A stretch of DNA of 32,263 nt, taken from positions 79,324 through 111,586 of the forward strand of contig JAICYS010000001.1 in assembly GCA_025934105.1 (NCBI GenBank), read 5' to 3'. Position 1 is the stretch's first letter; the number at the start of each line of letters is the position of its first letter. This stretch comes from Myxococcota bacterium (lineage in GTDB: Bacteria; Myxococcota_A; Polyangia; Fen-1088). The notes beneath the pieces are model-generated. The model ran no database searches. It saw nothing but the letters and a program-made list of their open reading frames with translations, and was not told where the DNA came from. Made by a program: the position numbers and the translations under genes. This document shows positions 6,274-13,710 of this stretch, one piece after another.

Positions 6274-8265
6274 GTGCGCGGGAGTCGGGCGTCGCATCTG
6301 TTCCTGGGCGGGCTGCTGCTCGTCGCGTGTGGCGGCTCGGGGTCGAAGTCGAGCACCTCGGGGTCGGGCGGCGCCGGCGCAGCCGGAGGTGGAGCGGCCG
6401 GCGGCTCGGCGGGCGCGGGCACCGCGGGCACGTCGCCCGCGGGAACGGCGGGCGCAGGCCCGGTTGCCGGCGGCGCGAGCGGGGGCGCGGGCGCCAGTCC
6501 CGCGACCGGCGGTTCGACGGGTGGAGGCGCCGGCGGATCGGGCGCCGCCGGAACAGGCGCGGCCGGAACCAGCGGTGGGGGCGCGGGCGGGCCGAGCGGG
6601 ACGTGCCTTTCCCACGACATTGCCCTGACGGTCAGCCAACTCGAGGGGTCCGTGATCATCCCGGGAGCCACGGGCACGGCCGGGAGCTGGACTTTGGATC
6701 TCCGCACGGCGGCCGGCGACCGGGCGCTGCTCGCGTCGGTCGTGGGCGGTGGAGCGCCATTCAACCAGATCGTGTTGCCCGGGAAGTACGACATCTATTA
6801 CCGGCTCACCAAGGCCGGGCCGGGGTTCCCGGTCAACCAACTGGCGAAAATCCAGAGCGGGGTCGTGATCGCGCCCGGCCCGCAGGCGCTCGACGTCACC
6901 GTTCCTGCGACGCCCGTGTCGGTGGCGCTGACGCTGACGGGCATCACGATTTCGAACGTCACCGGAACCTCGATCCACTTGCGGACCGCTGGCGGCGACG
7001 ACGCGACGCTGGGGACCTCGGCGACGACGGTGGTGCCCGGGACGTACGACGTCTACTACGTCCCCGCGTACGGCACGATCGGCCCCGTCAACCAGTCGGC
7101 CAAGCTACAAAGCGGGTTCGTGGTGGGCGGAAGCCCGGCGACCCTGAACGTCAACCTTCCGGGCGCGACCGTCTCCGGAACGTTCACCCTCAACGGTTCG
7201 AAGACCCGTCCGGCGGGCAATTCGACCGACGCGTACGGCCTGTCGCTCAAGACCGCCGCCGGGGACAGCGCCGGAATCGCCTCGCAGCTCGGCGCCTACT
7301 CGGCGACGGTCATCCCGGGGACGTATGACCTTTATTTCAACACCTCCGCCGGAGCGGCGGGGCTCAACACTTACCCGTCGACCCTGTTGCAGCGCGGGGT
7401 CGTCGTGGGATCGAGCCCGCTGACGCTGAACGTGGATATCCCGACCACGACGGTCTCCGGGACGATCACCGTCAACGGCGCCCAGCTGGCGTCGACCGCC
7501 GGTCTCGGGAAGCTGACCCTGCAGAACGCGACCACCACCTGGACCTTCGCGCCCACCTCCACGACCTACTCCACTTCGCCGGCGGGAGCGTACTCGACGG
7601 CCATCGTGCCCGGGACGTACGACCTTTACTACGGGCTGGTCACGGCGGGGACGGGCCTGCCGAGCAACACCTCGGCCAAGCTGCGCACCGGCGTGGTCAT
7701 CGGAACCACCAGCCCGCAGACGCTCGACATCGACATCCCGGCGGCGACGGTGACCGGAACGATCACCGTGAACGGCGCGCAGGTCGACCAGTCGATCGGG
7801 ACCGGAGGCCTGCACCTGCGAAACGCGGCGGGCGACGACGCGTTGTTGGGAACGACCGGAGTCGTCGGCGCGTATTCGCAGCTGGTGATGGCCGGAACCT
7901 ACGACCTCTACTACCAGGTCATCAACGCTGGCGGCGGCGTTCCGGCGAACCAGTCGGCCAAGCTGCGAAGCGGGATCGTCGTGGGGTCGACGGCGCTGGC
8001 GCTGAACGTCGACATCCCCGCGTCGATGGTGTCGGGGACCATCGTCGCGAGCGACGCCCAGATCTCCGGGAACGCCAACGCGATCGCCAACCTGATCCTG
8101 CAGACCGCGAGCGGAGACCAGGCCTTGATTGGGAACACGTTCTCCGGGACGTACGCGAGATACGTGATTGGCGGGACGTACGACCTCATATACGCGGCGA
8201 AGGTCGCGACCTTCGGGATCCCGACCAATACGCTGGCGGATCTCGGGTGCTACGCGGTGCCGTGA
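6274..8265 (+). CDS. surface lipoprotein with six ~85-95-residue repeats
   Basis: The 663-residue product starts at GTG 6274 with AAGG just upstream. A lipoprotein signal (FLGGLLLVACGG, Cys near residue 19) is followed by a Gly/Ala/Ser/Thr linker to about residue 108. Then come six tandem copies of a beta-rich unit. Each unit opens VSGTITVNGAQ-like, contains LxLxxAAGDxALLGT, then PGTYDLYY, then NQSAKLRSGVVVG, and closes LNVDIPAAT. The first copy is the most diverged and the last ends at LGCYAVP. The regular opening and closing strands suggest beta-sandwich or transthyretin-like modules exposed on the outer surface. I do not recognise a named family. It is probably monocistronic. Confidence 0.85.
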   Translation: MRGSRASHLFLGGLLLVACGGSGSKSSTSGSGGAGAAGGGAAGGSAGAGTAGTSPAGTAGAGPVAGGASGGAGASPATGGSTGGGAGGSGAAGTGAAGTSGGGAGGPSGTCLSHDIALTVSQLEGSVIIPGATGTAGSWTLDLRTAAGDRALLASVVGGGAPFNQIVLPGKYDIYYRLTKAGPGFPVNQLAKIQSGVVIAPGPQALDVTVPATPVSVALTLTGITISNVTGTSIHLRTAGGDDATLGTSATTVVPGTYDVYYVPAYGTIGPVNQSAKLQSGFVVGGSPATLNVNLPGATVSGTFTLNGSKTRPAGNSTDAYGLSLKTAAGDSAGIASQLGAYSATVIPGTYDLYFNTSAGAAGLNTYPSTLLQRGVVVGSSPLTLNVDIPTTTVSGTITVNGAQLASTAGLGKLTLQNATTTWTFAPTSTTYSTSPAGAYSTAIVPGTYDLYYGLVTAGTGLPSNTSAKLRTGVVIGTTSPQTLDIDIPAATVTGTITVNGAQVDQSIGTGGLHLRNAAGDDALLGTTGVVGAYSQLVMAGTYDLYYQVINAGGGVPANQSAKLRSGIVVGSTALALNVDIPASMVSGTIVASDAQISGNANAIANLILQTASGDQALIGNTFSGTYARYVIGGTYDLIYAAKVATFGIPTNTLADLGCYAVP

Positions 8266-8492
8266 GACGGGCCTGCGATCATCGTCAGCAGCGCGCGGTC
8301 GGGTTGAGGCCCATGTCGTTTTCGTCGGTCGCCGCCTCGCCCCTTACCTGTGCAGCCTTTGTCGTGGGCGGTTGAAGGGATTGAACCAGCAGCGCGGCGA
8401 CCAGCCCGCCACCCGCCGTCACCCGGGCTGGCAAACGCCGCATCCGACGAGTCCGTTCGCGCGCGCGACCGGGGCGGCGCCGGCCGGGCAGG
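8266..8492. other. intergenic stretch, nothing supported
   Basis: This lies between the converging repeat lipoprotein and the truncated small gene. A minus-strand ORF could encode MRRLPARVTAGGGLVAALLV followed by a polar tail, resembling a short signal peptide, but it has no RBS or recognisable product. Confidence 0.3.
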
Positions 8493-8705
8493 TCAAGCCG
8501 CGCAGTTGCGCCGTTCCAGTACCTCGACAATCACAGGAACCTGCATATTGCGAACCGTACCAATGCCGATGGCACCTGGCGCCACCGCAAGAAGGCGCGC
8601 TACTGCCTCCTCGGTCCAGCTCTCACCAAGGCTCCCGTCAGCGGACTCGTCTTGAAGATAAAACTGAAAATAGTCGGCCAAAAGCTCGTACTCGAAGTGG
8701 CGCAT
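8493..8705 (-). CDS. hypothetical protein, looks like the N-terminal half of a ComJ-like family
   Basis: The 70-residue product contains YELLADYFQFYLQDE, then SWTEEAVARLLAVAPGAIGIGT and RNMQVPVIVEV. This arrangement (YxxF strand, WTEEAV helix, PG-I-GT-RN turn, VPVxVEV strand) resembles, from memory, ComJ-like and related ~140-residue hypothetical proteins. Here the product stops right after VEV, so roughly the C-terminal half is missing. Nothing like the missing half is visible in the other frames downstream, which points to truncation rather than a single frameshift. The start lies three bases after the stop of the preceding ORF (8709-8936), so the two are probably translated together. A toxin-inhibitor or immunity role is possible by analogy with ComJ, but unproven. 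Confidence 0.5.
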   Translation of the reverse strand: MRHFEYELLADYFQFYLQDESADGSLGESWTEEAVARLLAVAPGAIGIGTVRNMQVPVIVEVLERRNCAA

Positions 8706-8708
8706 GAC

Positions 8709-8936
8709 TCACTCGGATTGAAGGCGCGCAACGAGCTCGGCTGCCAGACGCCGTGGGCCACGGCGATGGGCACCGTTCAGGTCCGCATTGTGCTCCAGGC
8801 AGGTTCCAAATAGGTCTGCGGGTACGTCGCGCGTCGACAGCTGGAGCTTGCGCCGCAGTGCCAGGATCTGGATGGCACACGACGAGAACTTCCAGCGCGG
8901 CCCGTCTATCAGCAGAACGGACCAATCTCCGAGCAA
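8709..8936 (-). CDS. hypothetical protein, possibly 5'-truncated
   Basis: The 75-residue ORF reads LLGDWSVLLIDGPRWKFSSC and ends in a basic helix, HRRGPRRLAAELVARL. It is not recognised. TTG 8936 is the only plausible start. The frame is in fact open further upstream, through the end of the VOC gene, and reads protein-like there (EAACCSPKEWAAAEELL). It may therefore be the tail of an older longer gene. Its stop is three bases before the ATG of the next small gene, an arrangement typical of coupled pairs. Confidence 0.4.
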   Translation of the reverse strand: MLGDWSVLLIDGPRWKFSSCAIQILALRRKLQLSTRDVPADLFGTCLEHNADLNGAHRRGPRRLAAELVARLQSE

Positions 8937-8952
8937 CGTCGGGAGCAGCTCC

Positions 8953-9351
8953 TCAGCGGCCGCCCATTCCTTTGGGCTGCAACATGCTGCTTCGATTGCC
9001 TTCCGTATCGACGAACGACACGTAAAGGCCGATTCCGGGGATGTCGGACGGAGTGCCCAGGACCTGGCCCCCTGCCTCGCGCACGGCGCGCATCGAGCGT
9101 TCCACGTCGTCGACCGCGATCACGATCGACGGGTATTGGGCGGGGTAGTCGGCCTTCTTCTGGTAAAGGCCGCCGTTGATGGCGCCGCGCGGGGCATCGG
9201 GCTTGGCGTCCGTCGTCGCGGTGGTCACGACCACGTAGTTGCCCATGTCTCCGCCGTACTGCTGCGTCTGCCAGCCGAAAGCCGCGCGATAGAACGCTGC
9301 CGCGCGTTCGGCGTTCTCGTAGGGAATCTCGAAATGGACGACGGGATTCAT
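8953..9351 (-). CDS. VOC superfamily (glyoxalase/bleomycin resistance-like) protein
   Basis: The 132-residue single-module VOC protein starts VVHFEIPYENAERAAAFYRAAFGW, the classical first beta-alpha-beta unit. The second half contains SIVIAVDDVERSMRAVREAGGQVL and ends YVSFVDTEGNRSSMLQP. Candidate metal ligands are His6 and the Glu in DTEGN, though many homologues are non-catalytic. Members act in detoxification or as binding proteins; the substrate is unknown. The ATG at 9351 overlaps the TGA of the upstream tetR gene by four bases and has a strong GGAGGAG RBS. It is therefore co-transcribed with, and presumably controlled by, that regulator. Confidence 0.9.
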   Translation of the reverse strand: MNPVVHFEIPYENAERAAAFYRAAFGWQTQQYGGDMGNYVVVTTATTDAKPDAPRGAINGGLYQKKADYPAQYPSIVIAVDDVERSMRAVREAGGQVLGTPSDIPGIGLYVSFVDTEGNRSSMLQPKGMGGR

Positions 9352-9980
9352 GGGCTCCTCCTCCGTTTGGGTGACCGTAACCGCTGTTTGACGTTAAAAA
9401 CGAGGTCGATGTACCGCTCGAGGTGCTCGAGCGATTCGACCGCCCGCCGCGGCTCGCCGCTGGCCTTGGCCAGGATGAACGCCCCCTGCAGCACGCACTG
9501 CGTGTGGGCGGCCAGGCTCTCGGCGGTCACGGCGCCGCCCACCCCGCGCTCTTCGATCGCCGCCGCGAAGTCGTCGACCAGCGTGGCCGCGTGTCCGAAG
9601 ATGCTGTCCGCGCACGCGGCGCGAATGGCCGGGTGAGAAGCGTACGTCTCTTGCACCAGCGTCCCCGCCACGCAGGTGAACTCCGGGATCTGTCCCCGGA
9701 TCAGCGATTTCCGAAGCGCCAGGTAGGCGCGCACGCGCCCGAGGCCGTCAGCCGCCCGGTGGTAGTGCGCCGCCTGGAACAGCGCCTCCGTGCTCCGCGA
9801 CCAATGCTCCACCGCCGCCACGCCCAGCGCGTCCTTGCTGTCGAAGTGGTGAAAGAAGGCGCCCTTGGTGACGCCCGCGCGCGCGCAGAGATCGTCGACG
9901 GTCGTCGCCGCGAACCCCTGCTCGCGAATCAACGACAACGAGCCCGCCAGCAATTTCTCTTTGGCCGTAGGCGCCGCCAC
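9348..9980 (-). CDS. TetR/AcrR family transcriptional regulator
   Basis: This 210-residue regulator has a typical HTH near residues 10-55: EKLLAGSLSLIREQGF, then TTVDDLCARAGVTKGAFFHHF, then SKDALG. The C-terminal domain contains CVAGTLVQETYASHP and a long terminal helix, as in the TetR_C group found in single-component repressors of VOC, SnoaL-like or oxidoreductase genes. It starts at GTG 9980. A 16-bp palindrome lies inside its own promoter, so autorepression of the tetR-VOC operon is expected. The predicted transcription start falls within a few bases of the GTG, implying a leaderless mRNA. The basic C-terminus (KQRLRSPKRRRSP) is slightly unusual. Confidence 0.93.
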   Translation of the reverse strand: MAAPTAKEKLLAGSLSLIREQGFAATTVDDLCARAGVTKGAFFHHFDSKDALGVAAVEHWSRSTEALFQAAHYHRAADGLGRVRAYLALRKSLIRGQIPEFTCVAGTLVQETYASHPAIRAACADSIFGHAATLVDDFAAAIEERGVGGAVTAESLAAHTQCVLQGAFILAKASGEPRRAVESLEHLERYIDLVFNVKQRLRSPKRRRSP

Positions 9981-9987
9981 AGGTCAG

Positions 9988-10017
9988 CACATACCAACTA
10001 GTCGGTACGGCTGTCAA
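9988..10017 (-). promoter_or_regulatory. promoter with built-in TetR operator
   Basis: On the minus strand TTGACA (10012-10017) is followed after 17-18 bases by GTATGT/TATGTG (9988-9994). The spacer is almost filled by TACCAACTAGTCGGTA on the plus strand (9992-10007), a 16-bp palindrome with one mismatched pair, matching the ACC-N-ACTAGT-N-GGT style of TetR-family operators. Repressor bound here would block RNA polymerase directly. Confidence 0.75.
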
Positions 10018-10139
10018 GACAGTTCGGCGGCCGCCGCTCACGAGCGTGAAGAGCGTCAACCTCACGAGTGCCGTAAATTCGGGCGGGTGCTGGGCGCCGG
10101 CTTGTTGGGTAGGGGCGCCCACCGTGAGCGCGTCTGCGG

Positions 10140-11447
10140 CTATCTGGGGCCGGGGCCCGGCACCGGTCGGGCGGACTTTGCCGGCCCGTCCGGCGCGGGG
10201 CCGCTGGCACCCACTCCGGTTCCGGTTCCGTTCCCGGTGACGATCTGCGCCGCCAAAAGCGTCTGCACGACGCGCAGCACGTCATTCGACCCGGTGCTCA
10301 CGGCGCTGTGGTCGTCACCGCCGCCGAAGTTGACGAACTGGCTGTTGGACAGCGCACTCGCCACCTGCTCGGCCAGCGCGGGCGCCATTTCAAGGCGCCG
10401 CAGATCCAGATAAAGAGCCCCGGCCTCGATCAGGGCCTGGGCCTTGATGCGAATGGCCTCGGCCTCGGCCTGCGCAATGGCGCGAATCCGCGCCGCCTGA
10501 GCACGGCCATCGGCCTCTTGATTGATCACGTTCTGGTCGGCGTCGGCGCGGGCCTGGGTGATCTGGTTGGCCCCCAGCTCGGCCTCGCGCTGCTGGCGCA
10601 CGGCAGCCTGCTTCTCGGCCTCGGCCTTGGCGATGGCGGCCCCGTTGGAGGCGATCTGCATGTTGAGCGCGCGCTCTTGATCGTTGATCTTCTGCGCCGC
10701 CTCGAGCTGGGCGATGCGCGCGCGCTGCTCTTCCTGGGCCTGCACGACGTCCGCGTCGGCCTTGGCGCGGGCGCCCGATTCGCGCCGCCGGGCCTCGGCC
10801 ACCTCGCTCAGGACGGCCTTGATGTTGAGGCTGTTGAACGAAAGGCCGATGTCCATCAGCTCGCGCGAGCAGGCGTCCTTGATGATCACCGCCAGCTCGT
10901 CGTCTTCGCCGCGGTTGGTGAGCGCCAGCGCCGCCGGCGCCGCCGGGACGAGCGCCGTGGCGGCCGAAGGCGACGGGCCTCCCGAACGGGCGTTGAAGAG
11001 CTGATCGTGCTTGAGCAGGTTGATGGCTCGCCGGCCCGCGGACGACAATACATCGGTCAACGTCGACAGCTGCTCGGCCGCCGACTTCGAGAAAAATTTA
11101 TTGGCGGCGGTGTTGACCATCGCCTCGTCCTCGCCAACGCTGACGATCGCAGACGCGCGGACCGTCACCTTGACCGGGGCCGACCGGCCCCCCGCATCGA
11201 CGTCGGCGGTCTGGTCGGTGATCTCGATATCCACGTTGATGGCTTGCGCGGGGATCACGCGAGTCTGCGTGATGATCGGGACGATGAGCGCCTTGCAGGG
11301 GCCGCGGTAGATCTGCAGGTTGCGGCCACGGCTGGCGAGCAGGATCTCGCCCGCGTCGACGCTGCGCAGGAACGTGGTGATGATGATCGAGGTGAGGACC
11401 AATACCCCCGCGACGACGCCTCCTATCAGAACGAGTGACGGCTCCAC
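10140..11447 (-). CDS. flotillin-like SPFH domain protein
   Basis: The 435-residue product has an N-terminal membrane anchor (LVLIGGVVAGVLVLTSIIITTFL, residues 5-27). An SPFH/band 7 domain follows at about 30-190, including GPCKALIVPIITQTRVIPAQ and a TADVDAGGRSAPVKVTVRASAIV strand pair. A long Ala/Glu/Gln-rich coiled coil covers about 220-350 (EAEKQAAVRQQREAELGANQ), and the Gly/Pro-rich tail is disordered. This is the architecture of flotillin/YqiK/FloT scaffolds of membrane microdomains. It starts at GTG 11447 with AAGGAGAG seven bases upstream. It lies 41 bases behind a membrane OB-fold gene, the usual NfeD/YqiJ-type partner, so the two likely form one membrane complex. Confidence 0.92.
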   Translation of the reverse strand: MEPSLVLIGGVVAGVLVLTSIIITTFLRSVDAGEILLASRGRNLQIYRGPCKALIVPIITQTRVIPAQAINVDIEITDQTADVDAGGRSAPVKVTVRASAIVSVGEDEAMVNTAANKFFSKSAAEQLSTLTDVLSSAGRRAINLLKHDQLFNARSGGPSPSAATALVPAAPAALALTNRGEDDELAVIIKDACSRELMDIGLSFNSLNIKAVLSEVAEARRRESGARAKADADVVQAQEEQRARIAQLEAAQKINDQERALNMQIASNGAAIAKAEAEKQAAVRQQREAELGANQITQARADADQNVINQEADGRAQAARIRAIAQAEAEAIRIKAQALIEAGALYLDLRRLEMAPALAEQVASALSNSQFVNFGGGDDHSAVSTGSNDVLRVVQTLLAAQIVTGNGTGTGVGASGPAPDGPAKSARPVPGPGPR

Positions 11448-11488
11448 GATAATCTCTCCTTATTGTTGGCTACGTTGGTCAGTTGGCG

Positions 11489-12109
11489 TCAGCTTGCCCG
11501 GCCGCTGGAATCGTTGCCGGCGGGCAAGACGGAGACGGTCACGCATTCGCGGCGCCCGTCGACGTCTTCGATCCGGAGCCGCTGGCCGACGGCGACCGGC
11601 AACGCGGCCTGCTGCTCGGACAGGCGCGCGCTGAGCTGCACGCGGCGGCCGTCGCGCACCGTGGCGACCAGCCCGCGTCCATTGCGGAACGGAACCACCG
11701 CCTCGGCTTCGCTCAGAATCAGCGCTTCCAGGGGCGTGCTCGGCTGACCTTGAAACCGGTAGAGCAGGTTCCAGAGCGGCCGTACCAGGGCCCATTCGAT
11801 GATCAGCGCCGGGGCGATCGCCAGCACCGCCGCGGAGCCTCGGTGCAGGTGTGCCGCGCGAATCAGCGCATTGCCGAACGCGCCATAGAGCGCGAGCACG
11901 CTGAACACGCCGCGCGGGGAAGGAAGAAACCGCTGCGCCAGGCCAGCGGTCGGCGCACCTCCACGGACGAGGCCCGCGGGCTGTCCGGGCGCGCCACCGG
12001 GGGCATGCGCGTGGCCGCGGACGCCGAACCCGTGATGATGTCCGCCGAAGGCGGGCACCGCCATCAACCCCAGGCCGACCAATCCGACCACCAGCAAAAT
12101 CAAAAACAC
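11489..12109 (-). CDS. membrane protein with OB-fold tail (YqiJ/NfeD-like), flotillin partner
   Basis: The 206-residue product is read from GTG 12109, chosen because AAGGAG lies seven bases upstream and the coding then opens with a helix, MFLILLVVGLVGLGLMAVPAF. The track start adds 55 polar residues. A His/Gly/Ala-rich loop (GGHHHGFGVRGHAHA) could bind metal. Two further helices follow near 85-105 and 112-135 (SAAVLAIAPALIIEWALVRPLW). The C-terminal ~70 residues form a small beta domain, EALILSEAEAVVPFRNGRGLVATVRDGRRVQLSARL, fitting the OB fold of NfeD/YqiJ proteins. Such proteins are encoded next to flotillins, as here. Confidence 0.75.
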   Translation of the reverse strand: MFLILLVVGLVGLGLMAVPAFGGHHHGFGVRGHAHAPGGAPGQPAGLVRGGAPTAGLAQRFLPSPRGVFSVLALYGAFGNALIRAAHLHRGSAAVLAIAPALIIEWALVRPLWNLLYRFQGQPSTPLEALILSEAEAVVPFRNGRGLVATVRDGRRVQLSARLSEQQAALPVAVGQRLRIEDVDGRRECVTVSVLPAGNDSSGRAS

Positions 12110-12193
12110 ACTCCGGCGCTCCTTCCCGAACGGTACCACCAAGCGACGCGGCTTCCTCGATGCCTTGGCTCGTGCCGGTACTATGTCCCTGGC

Positions 12194-12206
12194 CGACAAT
12201 TTGTCG
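12194..12206. promoter_or_regulatory. 13-bp palindrome between divergent genes
   Basis: CGACAA-T-TTGTCG is a perfect inverted repeat in the 203-base region between the OB-fold gene and the alcohol dehydrogenase. It could be an operator for either direction. No convincing promoter hexamers were found around it. Confidence 0.35.
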
Positions 12207-12312
12207 AGCCGACGAGCGGTGCTCCACCCGACCCCCGACGGACGGCTTTCCCCGGACGGGCCCAGGTCCGCCACTTATGGCGTAGTCTTCTGCCGCCCAC
12301 GAAGGAGATCCC

Positions 12313-13314
12313 ATGCGAGCCGCTGTCCTGACCGAATTCAACCACGACTGGCAATTCCAGACCCTCCCCGATCCGCGGCCCGCGCCCGGCCAGGTCGTCA
12401 TCCGGATTCGCGCGAGCGGGATGTGCGGGACGGATCTGCATGCCCATCACGGGCACCTGGGCGCCAGGCTGCCGATCGTGCTCGGGCACGAGCCGGCGGG
12501 CGAGATCGTCGAGCTCGGAGCCGGGGTGCTGGACCTTGAGGTCGGCGACCGGGTCGGCGTGTTCTGGAACCAGAAGGGGTGCGGGCGATGCGCCACCTGC
12601 CAGTCCGGGCGGCCCGGGCACTGTCCGGCCGCGCAGAGCTGGATGAACATCGGGGGCGCCAATTCAGAGTTGATGCTGGCCTGGGCGTCCGGCTGCGCGC
12701 TCATTCCCGACGGACTGTCGTTCGAGGCGGCTGCGCCGCTCTTTTGTGGTGGGTACACCGTGATGAGCGGGCTGCGCAACGGCGATCCCAAGCCAGGTGA
12801 GCGGGTCGCGGTGCTGGGCCTGGGCGGACTCGGGCATCTCGCGCTTCAGCTCAGCAAAGCCGTCGGAGTCGAGACCTTCGCGGTGACCGGCCAGGCCGAC
12901 AAGAAGCCCGAGCTGCTCGGGTTCGGGGCCGACGAGGTGCTGCTGGCGGGCGACAATGCCGGCGCGGCGCTGAAGGCGGCGGGAGGCGCGGACGTGATTC
13001 TGTCGACGACCAACTCCGCCAAGCAAATCGCCGCGGCGTTCGCCGGCCTCCGTCCGGGCGGACGTTACGTCAACATGGGCGTCCCCGACGGGCCGCTGGT
13101 CATCGACCCGCAGATCCTGATGTGGGGACAGCGTCAGCTTCGCGGCAGCTCGCAGGACGAGCGCTCCGATTTGTACGAGACGTTGACCCTGGCCGCGGCC
13201 GGGAAGGTCAAACCGAAGATCGAGCTTTACCCACTCGCCAAGGCCAACGAAGCTCGCGAGCGGCTGCTGGCCGGCAAAGTCCGGTACCGCGCGGTGCTGC
13301 AACACCAAGCCTGA
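12313..13314 (+). CDS. zinc-dependent alcohol dehydrogenase, MDR superfamily
   Basis: The 333-residue medium-chain dehydrogenase/reductase has catalytic zinc ligands Cys38 in SGMCGTDLH and His/Glu in LGHEPAGEI, with the third ligand Cys in PLFCGGYT. The structural zinc knuckle is complete (GCGRCATCQSGRPGHC). The Rossmann motif VLGLGGLGHLALQLSK is near 169-184. The family oxidises alcohols or reduces aldehydes with NAD(P); the group resembles the AdhP/AdhA-like enzymes of around 340 residues. The ATG at 12313 is preceded by GAAGGAGA. It stands alone, divergent from the flotillin pair, with a possible hairpin terminator about 115 bases downstream. Confidence 0.94.
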   Translation: MRAAVLTEFNHDWQFQTLPDPRPAPGQVVIRIRASGMCGTDLHAHHGHLGARLPIVLGHEPAGEIVELGAGVLDLEVGDRVGVFWNQKGCGRCATCQSGRPGHCPAAQSWMNIGGANSELMLAWASGCALIPDGLSFEAAAPLFCGGYTVMSGLRNGDPKPGERVAVLGLGGLGHLALQLSKAVGVETFAVTGQADKKPELLGFGADEVLLAGDNAGAALKAAGGADVILSTTNSAKQIAAAFAGLRPGGRYVNMGVPDGPLVIDPQILMWGQRQLRGSSQDERSDLYETLTLAAAGKVKPKIELYPLAKANEARERLLAGKVRYRAVLQHQA

Positions 13315-13322
13315 CTCATCAC

Positions 13323-13399
13323 CGTCCAGCGCCTTCGGATCGTATCCACGGTCGACGAACGCGGCGGGGCATCTGCGAGCACCTCTCGCAGCGGCGCGT
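13323..13399 (-). pseudogene. relic of an IS5-type DDE transposase
   Basis: Reading the minus strand with one frame change gives PLREVLADAPPR followed by FVDRGYDPKALD. The pair resembles the segment of IS5-type transposases in which a helix before the second catalytic Asp is followed by VADRGYD. Only about 25 residues survive and no inverted repeats were found, so this is a scrap identified from motif resemblance alone. Confidence 0.4.
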
Positions 13400-13429
13400 G
13401 TCGCCACCATGCAGGTGACGCCCAGCGAT

Positions 13430-13451
13430 GACGTCTCCGACGGAGGACGTC
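13430..13451. terminator. strong hairpin downstream of the alcohol dehydrogenase
   Basis: GACGTCTCC pairs with GGAGGACGTC around a 3-base loop with one bulged G, followed by TTTCGGG. It could terminate transcription from the dehydrogenase, although it lies 115 bases beyond the stop and has only a short T-run. Confidence 0.4.
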
Positions 13452-13710
13452 TTTCGGGCGGGTAGCGGCCGGCGCAGTCTCGCGTGCGTGAAGCAGGCAG
13501 AAGCGAAACGGCGGGTCCGGTCAGCTTTGATGGCCCCTCTACCAGGGGAGCGGAAATTCCCGCAAGGAATTCGCGCCGGATGCGGGCGTGGGCTGGCGAT
13601 CTTCCCATAGTGGCTGCACGAGCTGCGACGCGAGAGCACTCTGGGCGATTGGTGCGCTGGAGACACTTGAAGGTCGCGCGTCGGGACTGTTTTGGCATAC
13701 GCTGCGCGCC

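Larger units (their letters stand above)
13315..13710. other. gap with a hairpin and a transposase-like relic
   Basis: No intact gene is seen. The stretch holds the transposase-like scrap on the minus strand next to the dehydrogenase, the hairpin at 13430-13451 and a small CCCCT/AGGGG hairpin near 13533-13547. The remaining ORFs are arginine-rich with no recognisable product. Confidence 0.5.
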
